Shown here: piece after piece, positions 18,553-27,663 of the stretch
Position numbering within the stretch: position 1 is the stretch's first letter
How the letters are laid out: every line of letters starts with the position of its first letter
From: Vreelandella boliviensis LC1
GTDB taxonomy: Bacteria > Pseudomonadota > Gammaproteobacteria > Pseudomonadales > Halomonadaceae
Length of the DNA: 64,000 bases
Assembly (NCBI RefSeq): GCF_000236035.1
Contig: NZ_JH393258.1
Location: 124,001-188,000 of the forward strand
Direction: 5' to 3'
The notes under the pieces: generated by a model
Told to the model about the DNA's origin: nothing
What the model saw: only the letters and a program-made list of their open reading frames with translations
Databases searched by the model: none
Translations under genes and position numbers: made by a program

Positions 18553-18587
18553 GTGGCGGCTTGGCCTACCCCCGGCTAAGCCGCCAC
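18553..18587 (+). terminator. Strong hairpin between binding-protein and permease genes
   Basis: A 14-pair stem with GTGGCGGCTT on one side and AAGCCGCCAC on the other around a short C-rich loop. It is followed by TGCTTTTG, a weak T tract. Such hairpins after a binding-protein gene usually give partial termination or protect the upstream mRNA, making more receptor than permease. Confidence 0.65.
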
Positions 18588-18622
18588 TGCTTTTGAATTG
18601 ATGCTTTAACGAGGTTTGCGCT

Positions 18623-19516
18623 ATGCAAAACAATCTCCTTAATCGCTACACCCGGGGCTGGTATTTTGTATTGCCCGGCTTAATCGTCATGTTACTGATT
18701 GTGGCGTTTCCCCTTGGCATTGCCGCACGCTTCAGTCTACACGACGTATTTCTTTATGATTTCAGCAACCAATGGTTCGTTGGGCTAGACAACTACGCAC
18801 GTGCCTGGACAGACCCCCTATTTATTAACTCCGTTAAGGTGACGCTGCTCTTTACCCTTGCCAATACCCTCGGTTGCTTAATCGTCGGTTTACTGGTTGC
18901 CTTTTTATTAAGCGGCAAGCGCATTCGCTTTAAAGCCGGTTGGATGGCGTTATTTCTGCTGCCCTTTGTAATGACCCCGGTAATTGTCGGGATCACCTGG
19001 CGGCTATTTATGTGGGAACCGGACTTTGGGGTGATTAACCAGCTGTTAGGCTTTTTCGGTTTAACAGGCCCCTATTGGCTAACCGATAGCTCAACTGCGC
19101 TGTTTGCTACTGCGCTCACCAACGCCTGGCACTTAACCCCCATGGCGATATTGGTGCTCTACGCAGCGCTTACCACGATTCCCGACGATATGTATGAAGC
19201 CGCCAAGGTCGACGGTGCTGGTGCATTCCAAACGCTTTGGCATGTGGTACTGCCAATGATTCGCGCTCATATTCTGTTTGTCTCCATTATCATCATGACC
19301 AGTGCATTCCGCGAATTTGACATGGTGTACACCATGACCGGCGGTGGCCCTGGGCGTTCGACAACAGTGATGAGTGTTTTGGCTTATAACCGCGGCATCG
19401 CCAACCAGGATATGGGCATGGCCAACACCATCGCCTTTACCATGTTTATGATTATGGCGGTCGTGGCCTGGCTGTATATTAAAGTCTACAAGGTAAATAA
19501 GGAGGCCAGCGCATGA
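18623..19516 (+). CDS. Sugar ABC transporter permease, MalF-type
   Basis: First membrane subunit of the importer. It starts MQNNLLNRYTRGWYFVLPGL with a membrane segment, has about six hydrophobic segments, and carries the EAA loop MYEAAKVDGAGAFQTLWHVV followed by LPMI (about residues 190-213), which docks on the ATPase. 297 residues, the usual length for CUT1 family first permeases. GAGGTTTGCGCT precedes the ATG. Its end overlaps the next permease by four bases (ATGA). Confidence 0.92.
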   Translation: MQNNLLNRYTRGWYFVLPGLIVMLLIVAFPLGIAARFSLHDVFLYDFSNQWFVGLDNYARAWTDPLFINSVKVTLLFTLANTLGCLIVGLLVAFLLSGKRIRFKAGWMALFLLPFVMTPVIVGITWRLFMWEPDFGVINQLLGFFGLTGPYWLTDSSTALFATALTNAWHLTPMAILVLYAALTTIPDDMYEAAKVDGAGAFQTLWHVVLPMIRAHILFVSIIIMTSAFREFDMVYTMTGGGPGRSTTVMSVLAYNRGIANQDMGMANTIAFTMFMIMAVVAWLYIKVYKVNKEASA

Positions 19517-20355
19517 ATGATCGTAACAAAGCCAACGCAAAACTCGCTGGTCAGTATTTCGGCTTAACCCTCTGGCTGATTATTTCACTGCTGCCACCGG
19601 TTATTCTGCTCGCGGCGGCCTTTAACGAAACCGCCATGTTCCGCTCTCCGCTAGCGCTACTAACGTTAAGAGACTTTACCCTTAACAACTTTAGTGTTGC
19701 CTTTAATGCTGGCGATTTTTGGTTCTATTTCCGTAACAGCGTGATAATCGCCGTAGCATCGGTGATTATTTCCGTCGCAGTGTGCGTGCCCATGGCATAC
19801 GGACTTAACAAACTACGCCCTAAAATACGCGGCGCGCTGTCGTTTGCGATACTGGCCATGCGCTTCCTTCCTCACGTGGTGCTGGCGCTGCCGCTGTTCC
19901 TGATTTTTGTTGATCTGGGGTTATCCGGCTCGCGCACGGGGCTGCTGTTTGCCCATTTGGCGATTCATATACCGTTCGCGGTTTGGATGATGGTGGGCTT
20001 TTTCGAGAACGTGCCCAAAGAGATGGAAGAAGCCGCCATCGTTGATGGCTGCGGCCCCTGGAAGCTTTTCTGGAGCATTTCACTGCCTGTCGTTCGACCA
20101 GGCCTAAACGCACTGGCAATTCTGATTTTCATTATGTCCTGGAACGAGTACCTGTTCGCACTGTTCCTGGCAGGCAGCGACGCCCAGCCACTCACGGTGG
20201 GGATTACTCGCTTTATGGGCGGCGTTGAAGCCGGTGCTCAGTATGGCGTTATTGCCGCCTACGCCAGCTTGATCGTACTGCCGGTGATTATCTTTGCACT
20301 GCTCGCCAACCGCTACATCGTGACAGGTATGACCGCCGGTGCGGTGAAGGGGTAA
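19513..20355 (+). CDS. Sugar ABC transporter permease, MalG-type
   Basis: Second membrane subunit. Six hydrophobic segments; EAA loop MEEAAIVDGCGPWKLFWSIS followed by LPVVRPG (about residues 173-196) and the MalG-like C terminus ending RYIVTGMTAGAVKG, a signature of this subgroup. 280 residues. Coupled to the preceding permease by an ATGA overlap. A strong terminator follows, separating it from the galactonate genes. Confidence 0.92.
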   Translation: MNDRNKANAKLAGQYFGLTLWLIISLLPPVILLAAAFNETAMFRSPLALLTLRDFTLNNFSVAFNAGDFWFYFRNSVIIAVASVIISVAVCVPMAYGLNKLRPKIRGALSFAILAMRFLPHVVLALPLFLIFVDLGLSGSRTGLLFAHLAIHIPFAVWMMVGFFENVPKEMEEAAIVDGCGPWKLFWSISLPVVRPGLNALAILIFIMSWNEYLFALFLAGSDAQPLTVGITRFMGGVEAGAQYGVIAAYASLIVLPVIIFALLANRYIVTGMTAGAVKG

Positions 20356-20400
20356 CGTTTTAAGCACGGCTTACTAGCAACGATTTACTAACCACGATTT

Positions 20401-20436
20401 GCCCACATCTGTTGCCAACAGACGTGGGCTTTTTTT
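20401..20436 (+). terminator. Intrinsic terminator after the ABC permease operon
   Basis: GCCCAC-GTCTGTTG type stem (GCCCACATCTGTTG pairing with CAACAGACGTGGGC) followed by seven T. Clear Rho-independent terminator on the plus strand. Confidence 0.92.
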
Positions 20437-20489
20437 GCTTGGATTAAAACTCATCAACCGCCCAAAGGGGCTCATAGCGTGACTTGTTT

Positions 20490-20504
20490 AAATGTCAGAC
20501 ATTT
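20490..20504. promoter_or_regulatory. GntR-type operator upstream of the galactonate operon
   Basis: AAATGTCAGACATTT is a perfect 7+7 palindrome around one base, 41 bases before the regulator ATG. A near-copy stands before the symporter gene at 26751-26765. Likely the site of the GntR protein encoded just downstream. Confidence 0.7.
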
Positions 20505-20545
20505 ACTAGACTAGCTGTCATCGAACACATAATAAGAGATAACCG

Positions 20546-21265
20546 ATGACGCTGGACGCTCTGCCGCCCCATCAGGGTGGCGCTGAACAATTAGCGCGCC
20601 TACTCGCCCAGGCACTACTGGCAGGCCATTGGCAACCCGGTGATGTTTTTCCCCGCGAATTGGATATCGGCGCTCATTTTGACGTCAGCCGTAATCAGGT
20701 ACGCAATGCACTGACCAGCCTCACCGCGACGGGACTCTTAGAGCGCACCGCAGGGCGCGGCACGCTGGTGCGCGAGATCGGCGACTGGCACCTGCTAGAC
20801 CCGCTGATGAGCGAATGGATGACCGGCCTCGTCAATCTTGACCCGCAACTGGTCAGGGCTATTTACGCGTTCCGCTACTCTGCCGAACCCGTGGTGGCAG
20901 GCCTGGCGGCACAGGAGGCCCAGGCTGAAGACATTGAACGCCTTGAGAGCGCCTTTACGGGCATGGAAAAAACGGCCATTTGCGCTGAAGCCCGTGCCGA
21001 GCATGCCGAGTACGACGTTGCCTTTCACGACGCCACTTACCGAGCTAGCCATAATTTAGTCTGGCGCCAAATGGGGCACTTATTGCGCCCTTCAATCATG
21101 GCGCTGATACACCGTTCGCAGCACCGCACCGATACGCTAGATGACAGTCTCGCACGCCATCGTCAGGTGCTTGACGCCATACGCAACCGCGATGCCAGCG
21201 GCGCAGAGCGTGCCGCGCGAGAAGTTCTGCGCCGCACCGCCATCGACCTTGGCATCGTCAATTAA
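20546..21265 (+). CDS. GntR-family (FadR subfamily) regulator, probable DgoR
   Basis: Transcription factor with an N-terminal winged helix (ARLLAQALLAGHWQPGDVFP, VSRNQVRNALTSLTATGLLE, RTAGRGTLVREI) and a C-terminal FCD ligand-binding domain with spaced Asp/His residues (EYDVAFHDATYRASHN, LARHRQVLDAIRNRD). 239 residues. It heads the galactonate operon, 15 bases before dgoD, like DgoR in other bacteria, and a perfect palindrome stands in its own promoter, so negative autoregulation relieved by galactonate is the likely scheme. The ligand is inferred from context. Confidence 0.88.
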   Translation: MTLDALPPHQGGAEQLARLLAQALLAGHWQPGDVFPRELDIGAHFDVSRNQVRNALTSLTATGLLERTAGRGTLVREIGDWHLLDPLMSEWMTGLVNLDPQLVRAIYAFRYSAEPVVAGLAAQEAQAEDIERLESAFTGMEKTAICAEARAEHAEYDVAFHDATYRASHNLVWRQMGHLLRPSIMALIHRSQHRTDTLDDSLARHRQVLDAIRNRDASGAERAAREVLRRTAIDLGIVN

Positions 21266-21280
21266 TAAGGACCTGATCGA

Positions 21281-22429
21281 ATGAAAATCACCAAACTCAA
21301 GACCTGGCAAGTTCCCCCACGCTGGCTGTTTCTCAAGATCGAAACCGACGAAGGCTGCTACGGTTGGGGAGAGCCAGTTATTGAAGGCCGCGCGGCTACC
21401 GTTGAGGCCGCCGTGCATGAGCTCTCCGACTACCTGATTGGCCAGGATCCACACCGCATCGAGCACCTATGGAACATGATGTACCGCGCCGGATTTTATC
21501 GCGGTGGGCCGATTTTGATGAGCGCGATCGCAGGGATTGACCAGGCGCTGTGGGATCTTAAAGGTCGCGACCTGGGTGTGCCCGTTCACCAACTGCTTGG
21601 CGGCGCCGTACGCGATAAAATGCGCATGTACGCCTGGACGGGCGGCGACCGCCCCAGCGATGTTGGCGCTGGAGCCAAAGCACTGGTCGAAAAAGGCTTT
21701 ACGGCCTTCAAAATGAACGGCACCCCCGAGATGCAAATCGTCGATTCTCACCGCAAGGTCGATGAAGCCGTCGCTCGCGTGGCCGAAGCCCGCGATGCGG
21801 TGGGGCCGGATGTCGGCATTGGCATCGACTTTCATGGCCGCGTGCACCGCCCCATGGCCAAAGCGCTGCTGCGCGAGCTAGAGCCCTTCCACCCCATGTT
21901 TGTGGAAGAGCCGGTTGCCCCCGAACATCTGCCCTGCTTGAAAGATATTGCCGGCGGGCTTGGCTACCCGCTAGCCACCGGCGAGCGGCTGCATACCCGC
22001 TTTCAGTTCCGCGATTTACTGGCCGATGGCATGATCGACATTATTCAGCCGGATATTTCCCACTGCGGCGGCATCAGCGAAGGCCTCAAAATTGCCGCGC
22101 TGGCCTCCGCTTACGACGTCGCCTTAGCGCCCCACTGCCCGCTCGGCCCGTTAACCCTGGCCGCATCTTTACAGCTGGATGCGGTCAGCCACAACGCCTT
22201 TATTCAAGAGCAGAGCATGGGCATTCATTACAACCAGGGCAACGACGTCCTCGACTATCTGGTCGATAAATCCGCCCTGGCGATTGAAGACGGCTTCTGC
22301 GCTATTCCCCAAGGCCCTGGGCTTGGCGTTGAAATTAACGAAGCGTTTGTTGAGGAGCGCGCCAAAGTGGGCCACCGCTGGCGAAACCCGGTATGGACCC
22401 ACGAAGACGGCTCTATTGCGGAGTGGTAA
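21281..22429 (+). CDS. dgoD: D-galactonate dehydratase DgoD
   Basis: Enolase-superfamily (mandelate racemase-like) enzyme converting D-galactonate to 2-keto-3-deoxygalactonate. Recognisable blocks: [79 protein letters not shown] (metal ligand Asp and the catalytic His), [11 protein letters not shown] (metal ligand Glu), [12 protein letters not shown] and [15 protein letters not shown]. 382 residues is exact for DgoD. AATAAGGACC ribosome site precedes. Followed three bases later by dgoK. Confidence 0.95.
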   Translation: MKITKLKTWQVPPRWLFLKIETDEGCYGWGEPVIEGRAATVEAAVHELSDYLIGQDPHRIEHLWNMMYRAGFYRGGPILMSAIAGIDQALWDLKGRDLGVPVHQLLGGAVRDKMRMYAWTGGDRPSDVGAGAKALVEKGFTAFKMNGTPEMQIVDSHRKVDEAVARVAEARDAVGPDVGIGIDFHGRVHRPMAKALLRELEPFHPMFVEEPVAPEHLPCLKDIAGGLGYPLATGERLHTRFQFRDLLADGMIDIIQPDISHCGGISEGLKIAALASAYDVALAPHCPLGPLTLAASLQLDAVSHNAFIQEQSMGIHYNQGNDVLDYLVDKSALAIEDGFCAIPQGPGLGVEINEAFVEERAKVGHRWRNPVWTHEDGSIAEW

Positions 22430-22432
22430 GCC

Positions 22433-23428
22433 ATGGGATCAACCGTGATGAGTGAAACGCCTGAAATTACAGATCAATTAATCTGGATTGCCGTGGACTG
22501 GGGTTCCAGCAACCTGCGCGCCTGGGGGCTGGATCAACACGACCACGTGATTGCCCGGGCCACTAGCGACAAGGGTATGCTGTCGCTCAAAGCCGATGAG
22601 TATGAAGCCGAACTGCTGCGGCTGGTGGGCGACTGGCTGCCCACCACCGGCCAGACTGATGTCCTGGTGTGCGGTATGGCGGGGGCGCGCCAGGGCTGGC
22701 TGGAAGCCGCCTATTTGCCGGTGCCTACTCGGCTTGACCAACTTAGCCAAGGCGCAGTACCACCAACGCTTACAGGCGACCAGCTACGTGTTTATCTACT
22801 GCCCGGTTTAAGCCAAACCCACAGTACGGCGACTCACTTTGATGTGATGCGTGGCGAGGAGACCCAATTAGCAGGCCTGGTCGCTGACTCACCTGACTTT
22901 ACAGGGCTTGCCTGCCTGCCGGGCACCCACGCCAAATGGGCCACTCTTGAAGCGGGCGCGGTGAGTGGGTTTTCGACCTACTTAACCGGCGAGCTCTACC
23001 AGCTATTGGCCACCAAATCAGTTTTGCGCCATTCCGTCGGCAGCGATGAGCTTCAAGACCCCGCTTGCCGTGAGGCGTTTATTGCGGCCGTTAGCGAGAT
23101 CTACGCGGCGCCCGAAACCTTTAGTAGTCGCTTGTTCGGCCTGCGCGCGCAGGATTTACTCGATGGTCGACTACCTACAGGCGATACGCGGGGAACGGTG
23201 CTCGCCGCACGGCTTTCAGGGCTCGCCATTGGCCTTGAGCTATCCGGCGCCTGCCGTGGGCGCCCCATTGAACAGTCAATCACCCTGATTGGCAACCAAG
23301 CCCTATGCCAGCGCTATACGCTGGCACTCAATACGATCGGCTATCAGACGCAGCATGTGGATGGTGACGCCGCGGTACTCGCTGGCCTTCAGCTTGCCCA
23401 TCAAGCGCTTAAGGCGGCTAACTGTTAA
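22433..23428 (+). CDS. dgoK: 2-dehydro-3-deoxygalactonokinase DgoK
   Basis: Phosphorylates 2-keto-3-deoxygalactonate. The N terminus IAVDWGSSNLRAWGLDQHD is the family phosphate-binding motif; VLVCGMAGARQGWLEAAYLP and CLPGTHAKWATLEAGAVSG FSTYLTGELY follow, all typical of DgoK. 331 residues from the first ATG; a second in-frame ATG five codons later (22448) is also possible and nearer to a GGGATC ribosome-like sequence. The gene lies between dgoD and dgoA, with its stop touching a possible dgoA start. Confidence 0.93.
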   Translation: MGSTVMSETPEITDQLIWIAVDWGSSNLRAWGLDQHDHVIARATSDKGMLSLKADEYEAELLRLVGDWLPTTGQTDVLVCGMAGARQGWLEAAYLPVPTRLDQLSQGAVPPTLTGDQLRVYLLPGLSQTHSTATHFDVMRGEETQLAGLVADSPDFTGLACLPGTHAKWATLEAGAVSGFSTYLTGELYQLLATKSVLRHSVGSDELQDPACREAFIAAVSEIYAAPETFSSRLFGLRAQDLLDGRLPTGDTRGTVLAARLSGLAIGLELSGACRGRPIEQSITLIGNQALCQRYTLALNTIGYQTQHVDGDAAVLAGLQLAHQALKAANC

Positions 23429-23442
23429 TGGAGAGAGTGACT

Positions 23443-24048
23443 ATGACGTTGCCCTTAATCGGTATTTTGCGCGGTGTGGCGCCCGACGAAGTGGTTGATA
23501 TTGCTAAAGCGGTGCTGGACGCAGGCATTACCCAGATTGAAGTACCGCTTAATTCACCCAACCCGCTGGAAAGCATTCGCCGCTTGGTGGAAGCCTTTGG
23601 CGAGCGCGCGGTCATTGGTGCAGGTACGGTGCTCACTCCGGCTCAGGTGCGTGAAGTTCACGCTGCTGGTGGGCGCTTAATCGTTTCTCCCAACTGTCGG
23701 CCTGCGGTCATTGAAGAGACGCATAGACTCGGTATGGCGAGCTGGCCGGGGATTGTGACACCCTCTGAAGCCTTCGATGCACTCGATGCAGGTGCCACCG
23801 GACTTAAACTCTTCCCCGCGGTGCAGGTAGGATTAGCGGGCATGCAGGCAGTGCGCTCAGTACTGCCCACAGGCGCCCTTTTGTATGCTGTTGGCGGCGT
23901 TGGGGTCGATAACTTCGCCGCTTGGCGCGCAGCGGGTGTCGATGGTGCAGGGCTGGGCAGCGCGTTATACAAACCCGGCCAAAGCGCTTCCCAGGTAGGT
24001 CAACAGGCCCAAGCCCTTGTCGATGCTTGGTTAGCAGGAGAACAATAA
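23443..24048 (+). CDS. dgoA: 2-dehydro-3-deoxy-6-phosphogalactonate aldolase DgoA
   Basis: Class I KDPG/KDPGal aldolase that yields pyruvate and glyceraldehyde 3-phosphate. Motifs: LIGILRGVAPDEVVDIAKAV with the catalytic Glu region ITQIEVPLNSPNP, VIGAGTVLTPAQVREVHAAG, LIVSPNC, and the Schiff-base Lys in ATGLKLFPAVQVG. The ATG at 23443 is chosen because GGAGAG stands six bases ahead; an earlier ATG at 23428 overlaps the dgoK stop. About 201 residues, normal for DgoA. It is a different paralogue from eda at 26956. Confidence 0.92.
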   Translation: MTLPLIGILRGVAPDEVVDIAKAVLDAGITQIEVPLNSPNPLESIRRLVEAFGERAVIGAGTVLTPAQVREVHAAGGRLIVSPNCRPAVIEETHRLGMASWPGIVTPSEAFDALDAGATGLKLFPAVQVGLAGMQAVRSVLPTGALLYAVGGVGVDNFAAWRAAGVDGAGLGSALYKPGQSASQVGQQAQALVDAWLAGEQ

Positions 24049-24063
24049 GGAGAACAAACAAAA

Positions 24064-24960
24064 ATGAACACAGGTAGGCATGTTTCAACGTGGCAGGCAG
24101 AGTTAGCGGTTGATTGCCGCTGCACCCTGGGTGAAGGCCCACAGTGGGACGCTAAAAATCAGCGCCTTTATTGGTGCGACATTCTTGAAAAACAGCTGCA
24201 CTGGCTCTCCCCCGCCAGCGGTGAGAGCGGCCACTATCAGCTTGATCATAAGGTGTCACTAGCAGCACCCCTTGATGAGGGTGGCCTACTGCTAGTCGGC
24301 GAAGACCGCTTAAGCCGCTTCGACCCAAGCATCGGCAATATCGAAAAGCTGTGCGATTTCGAGGCCGACAACCCCATCACCCGCAGCAATGACGCCCGCA
24401 TTGACCGCCACGGCAGCCTGTGGCTCTCCAGCATGGGTAAAAGTGCGGAAAGAAACGCGGGAAGCCTCTACCGCCTGCACCGCGGCGAGCTGTCCCGGCT
24501 GCGTACAGGGCTGACGATTCCCAATGCTATCTGCTTTGCTGAAAACGGTGAGTTTGCCTGGTTTACCGATACGGTGACCGGGGTGGTAATGCGCTGGGCG
24601 CTGGATAGCGACGGCTGGCCGCAGGGCGAGCCGCAGCCCTGGGCAGATTTTTTCGAGCATCAAGGCAATCCAGACGGTGCCGTGGTAGATAGTGAAGGCT
24701 GTCTCTGGCTAGCGCTGTGGGGGGCTGGGCAAGTGGTGCGTTTGGATCACGACGGCAACATAATAGGCCGCGTTGAGCTGCCTGTCAGCCAACCCTCCTG
24801 CCCGGCGTTTGCAGGCCCTGATCTAAAAACGCTCTATATCACCACAGCGCAAGAGGGATTTAGCGCGGAGCAGCTAGCCCAAGAACCTACCGCAGGCTCA
24901 CTATATAGGGTCGAAACCGGTATCAAAGGATTGGCTGAACTGCCGCTGCGCCTAGAATAG
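24064..24960 (+). CDS. SMP-30/gluconolactonase family protein, probable galactonolactonase
   Basis: Six-bladed propeller lactonase, expected to open D-galactono-lactone to galactonate. The metal-binding family blocks are visible: CTLGEGPQWDAKNQRLYWCD (Glu ligand), SNDARIDRHGSLWLSSMGK (Asn ligand), TIPNAICFAENGEFAWFTD and NPDGAVVDSEGCLWLALWG (Asp). 298 residues. Last gene of the galactonate operon, 15 bases after dgoA, with AAGGAG upstream. The substrate is inferred from dgoD, dgoK and dgoA; an arabinono- or glucono-lactonase would have the same motifs. Confidence 0.87.
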   Translation: MNTGRHVSTWQAELAVDCRCTLGEGPQWDAKNQRLYWCDILEKQLHWLSPASGESGHYQLDHKVSLAAPLDEGGLLLVGEDRLSRFDPSIGNIEKLCDFEADNPITRSNDARIDRHGSLWLSSMGKSAERNAGSLYRLHRGELSRLRTGLTIPNAICFAENGEFAWFTDTVTGVVMRWALDSDGWPQGEPQPWADFFEHQGNPDGAVVDSEGCLWLALWGAGQVVRLDHDGNIIGRVELPVSQPSCPAFAGPDLKTLYITTAQEGFSAEQLAQEPTAGSLYRVETGIKGLAELPLRLE

Positions 24961-24990
24961 GCTGTTGCCATTGCCCCAAGCTAACCCTCT

Positions 24991-25069
24991 GTCATTGCAA
25001 GCAAAGCAATCTCGGGGGATCTGCTACCGAAAGTTGAGATTGCCGCGTCGCTGCGCTCCTCGCAACGAC
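24991..25069. repeat. REP-like palindromic element between convergent genes
   Basis: The element starts GTCATTGCAAGCAAAGCAAT and ends with the inverse complement of GTCGTTGCGAGGAGCGCAGC; GCAATCTC and GAGATTGC form an inner inverted pair. The outer ends pair as GTCRTTGC. It looks like the dispersed palindromic element common in intergenic regions of many bacteria. It stands between the lactonase gene and the convergent symporter gene and could act as terminator or mRNA end. Confidence 0.65.
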
Positions 25070-25095
25070 GCGGCCTCTTTCCCAATAATCCCAAC

Positions 25096-26691
25096 TTAAC
25101 CGGCGAAGCTGATATACATAACGATAACTAACACGACCAAGACGATACCGGCGGGTACTGCGCCCTTCCAGGGTGTTAGATCCACATCGCCGCTATGCTG
25201 CTGAATCCAATCAGTTTCCCTTGGGCGCAGCTTGCCAATAATCAGCATCACAACGACCAGCAATACAAACACCATCGCCACGAAGTGGAACTCGTGCATG
25301 ATCTGCGGCAGCAGTGTAAACGGTGGCACAAAGTAACCGGCGGCAATCAACAAGCAGCCGCCCACCAGGGCAATCTTGGCCGCCATCGGTGGAACACGCT
25401 TGGTTAATAGCCCTACCAGCACTACTGCTAGAATCGGAATAAAGTAAATCGCGTTCATCTTCTGCAGGTAGCCAAACAGACTATCCTGGCCTGCCAACAA
25501 CGGCGCGATAATCATGGTAATAATGGCCATGATCCAGCCGAAGACCTTACCCGATTTAACCACCTGCTCTTCAGTCGCCTGCTTATTCAGCACGCCTTTA
25601 TAGATGCCCAGGCTGAAAATCGTGGTGGTACTGTTCAGAGCGGAGTTAAACGACGACAGAATCGCACCCACCATAACGGCAGCGAAAAACCCGGTTAGAT
25701 ACGGCGGCAATACGTTAAATACCAAATGGCCGTAGGCTTCATCGGCACGCACGCCTTGATCGGCATAAAGATGGTAGGCAATGATCCCCGGCAGTACGAG
25801 ATACAACGGGCCAAGCAGTTTAAACAGACCGGTCAGCAGCACACCCTTCTGACCTTCAGCCAAGTTTTTGGCCGCAAAGGTACGCTGAATAATCTGCTGG
25901 TTGGTGGTCCAGTAGAACAAGTTAATCAGGAAAACGCCGGTAAACAGAGTAAAGAACGGCACCTGCTGATCAGCGCCGCCAATCGAATTAAGCTTATCCG
26001 GGTCGCTCTCTTTGAGGATGCTCCAGCCTTCCATAATACCCGTGCCGTCGCTCACAGCCTGAAGGCCGAAATAGACAATCACGAAACCGCCAATCAATAG
26101 CCCAACGCCATTAAGCGTATCTGAAACCGCAACCGTGCGTAGCCCTCCAAACAGTGCATACACCGCGCCAATAATACCGACGATCCACACCGTTAACCAA
26201 AGCAGCGTCGCCGAAGACTCGATACCGGTCAGCCCCTGAAGATCGAGCATCCCCTGCAGACCGATGGCGCCGGAATAGAGAATAATCGGCAGCAGAACCA
26301 CTGCATAAGCAATTAGGAAAATGATATTGGTGATTAGCTGGGTGGTCTTATCGAAACGAATTTCGAGTAGCTGCGGGAGCGTGGCAATGCCACTTTTCAA
26401 AAACCGCGGCAGGAAGAAGAGCGCCAACGCCACCAATGCGATAACCGCCACCACTTCCCAGGCCATCACGCTTAAACCATCGGAAAACGCCGCCCCATTG
26501 AGCCCCACCATTTGCTCGGTGGAGAGGTTGGTCATTAACAGAGAACCGGCGATCAGCGGGAAAGTTAGCGTACGCCCTGCCAGAAAGTAGCCGCTGGTAC
26601 TTGAGTGGTCATCTCGGCGAGTAATTTGCCAAGTGATAAAGGCGACAAGCCCTGTAAAAAACAGGAAGGACGCCAGGGTCAAAGCGTGCAT
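25096..26691 (-). CDS. Sodium/solute symporter (SSS family), probable galactose or related sugar
   Basis: Multi-pass membrane cotransporter close to the bacterial SGLT type. It begins [20 protein letters not shown], then [20 protein letters not shown] and [20 protein letters not shown], which is the unwound first core helix region, followed by [40 protein letters not shown] and [20 protein letters not shown]. 531 residues and about 14 hydrophobic segments. It converges with the galactonate operon and shares its palindromic operator, so galactose, galactonate or a related sugar is the likely substrate. This is inference; the family also carries glucose and myo-inositol. Confidence 0.87.
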   Translation of the reverse strand: MHALTLASFLFFTGLVAFITWQITRRDDHSSTSGYFLAGRTLTFPLIAGSLLMTNLSTEQMVGLNGAAFSDGLSVMAWEVVAVIALVALALFFLPRFLKSGIATLPQLLEIRFDKTTQLITNIIFLIAYAVVLLPIILYSGAIGLQGMLDLQGLTGIESSATLLWLTVWIVGIIGAVYALFGGLRTVAVSDTLNGVGLLIGGFVIVYFGLQAVSDGTGIMEGWSILKESDPDKLNSIGGADQQVPFFTLFTGVFLINLFYWTTNQQIIQRTFAAKNLAEGQKGVLLTGLFKLLGPLYLVLPGIIAYHLYADQGVRADEAYGHLVFNVLPPYLTGFFAAVMVGAILSSFNSALNSTTTIFSLGIYKGVLNKQATEEQVVKSGKVFGWIMAIITMIIAPLLAGQDSLFGYLQKMNAIYFIPILAVVLVGLLTKRVPPMAAKIALVGGCLLIAAGYFVPPFTLLPQIMHEFHFVAMVFVLLVVVMLIIGKLRPRETDWIQQHSGDVDLTPWKGAVPAGIVLVVLVIVMYISFAG

Positions 26692-26750
26692 TTTGACTCA
26701 CCTCATGATCATTGTAAGTGACACGCACGTTACTGTATGCGCGTATAGCG

Positions 26751-26765
26751 AAATGTCAGACAAAT
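26751..26765. promoter_or_regulatory. Second GntR-type operator, upstream of the symporter
   Basis: AAATGTCAGACAAAT matches the palindrome before the galactonate regulator (20490-20504) in 13 of 15 positions, including the complete left half and core. It lies 59 bases before the symporter start on the minus strand. Confidence 0.6.
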
Positions 26766-26859
26766 CTTCCTGCCATTTTAGTTGAGCTGAATATAGCCTG
26801 TTATACGTCTTTGGTCGTACGCAGGCGGCTACGATACGCGAATGACAAAATTTCGCTAT

Positions 26860-26897
26860 AAAAAAACCCTAGCAATGGTTAAAAACCATAACTAGGG
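26860..26897 (-). terminator. Intrinsic terminator after eda
   Basis: On the minus strand CCCTAG...CTAGGG forms the base of a stem with TGGTT/AACCA inside, followed by seven T. It ends the zwf-pgl-eda transcript about 60 bases after the eda stop. Confidence 0.9.
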
Positions 26898-26955
26898 CCA
26901 GCATTTACGCAACCTGCGATAGGTGGCTTATGGATGCCTATTGAGTGGTGCCTGC

Positions 26956-27618
26956 TTAGTGATGAAAGCGCTCCGCTGATTGACGGGCCAATTCGCGAAT
27001 GCCGTCCCAATCTTCGGCTTCCACCATCGCTTTCGGCGTCAACCAGGAGCCACCTACACACATCACGTTCGGCAGGGACAGATAAGAGTCTGCATTGTCC
27101 ACGGTAATGCCGCCGGTAGGACAGAAGCGTGCTTCAGGGATCGGCGCGCCAAACGCTTTGATGGCTTTGGCACCACCGCTGGATTCCGCCGGGAAGAACT
27201 TAAACCGACGATAGCCGTACTGCCAGCCAGTCATCAGCTCAGAAATGGTCGACACGCCTGGCAGCATCGGCACTGGGCTTTCCACACCATAGCGATAAAG
27301 GGCCTCCGTTGCGCCCGGGGTGACAACGAAATCAGCGCCTACCTGCTCGGCTTGGCGATATTGTGCAGGTGTTAACACGGTACCCACCCCAATGCTGGCA
27401 CCCGGCAGCGCTTCTTTCATGCGCTTGATGGCGTCCAGGGCGCAATCGGTGCGCAGGGTAATTTCCAGCACGGTTAAGCCGCCTTCCACCAGCGCGCGCC
27501 CTAACGGTACTGCATCTTCCAAGCGCTCAATGGTGATGACCGGAATCACTTCGGCTTTCAAGCAGATACTATCCAGCTCTGCAGTACGGGTAGAAGGTAA
27601 CTGTTTATCGATAGTCAT
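26956..27618 (-). CDS. eda: KDPG aldolase Eda
   Basis: Splits 2-keto-3-deoxy-6-phosphogluconate into pyruvate and glyceraldehyde 3-phosphate, the last Entner-Doudoroff step. The catalytic Glu lies in VIPVITIERLEDAVPLGRAL, the middle block is GASIGVGTVLTPAQYRQAE, and the Schiff-base Lys is in YRRFKFFPAESSGGAKAIK. The C-terminal block is RFCPTGGITVDNADSYLSLP. The ATG at 27618 is preferred because GGAG stands eight bases before it; the frame extends six codons further. About 220 residues. Third gene of zwf-pgl-eda. Confidence 0.95.
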   Translation of the reverse strand: MTIDKQLPSTRTAELDSICLKAEVIPVITIERLEDAVPLGRALVEGGLTVLEITLRTDCALDAIKRMKEALPGASIGVGTVLTPAQYRQAEQVGADFVVTPGATEALYRYGVESPVPMLPGVSTISELMTGWQYGYRRFKFFPAESSGGAKAIKAFGAPIPEARFCPTGGITVDNADSYLSLPNVMCVGGSWLTPKAMVEAEDWDGIRELARQSAERFHH

Positions 27619-27663
27619 TAGTGAGTCTCCAAGCAACTTATTATTGGCTAAGCCAGCAAACGA

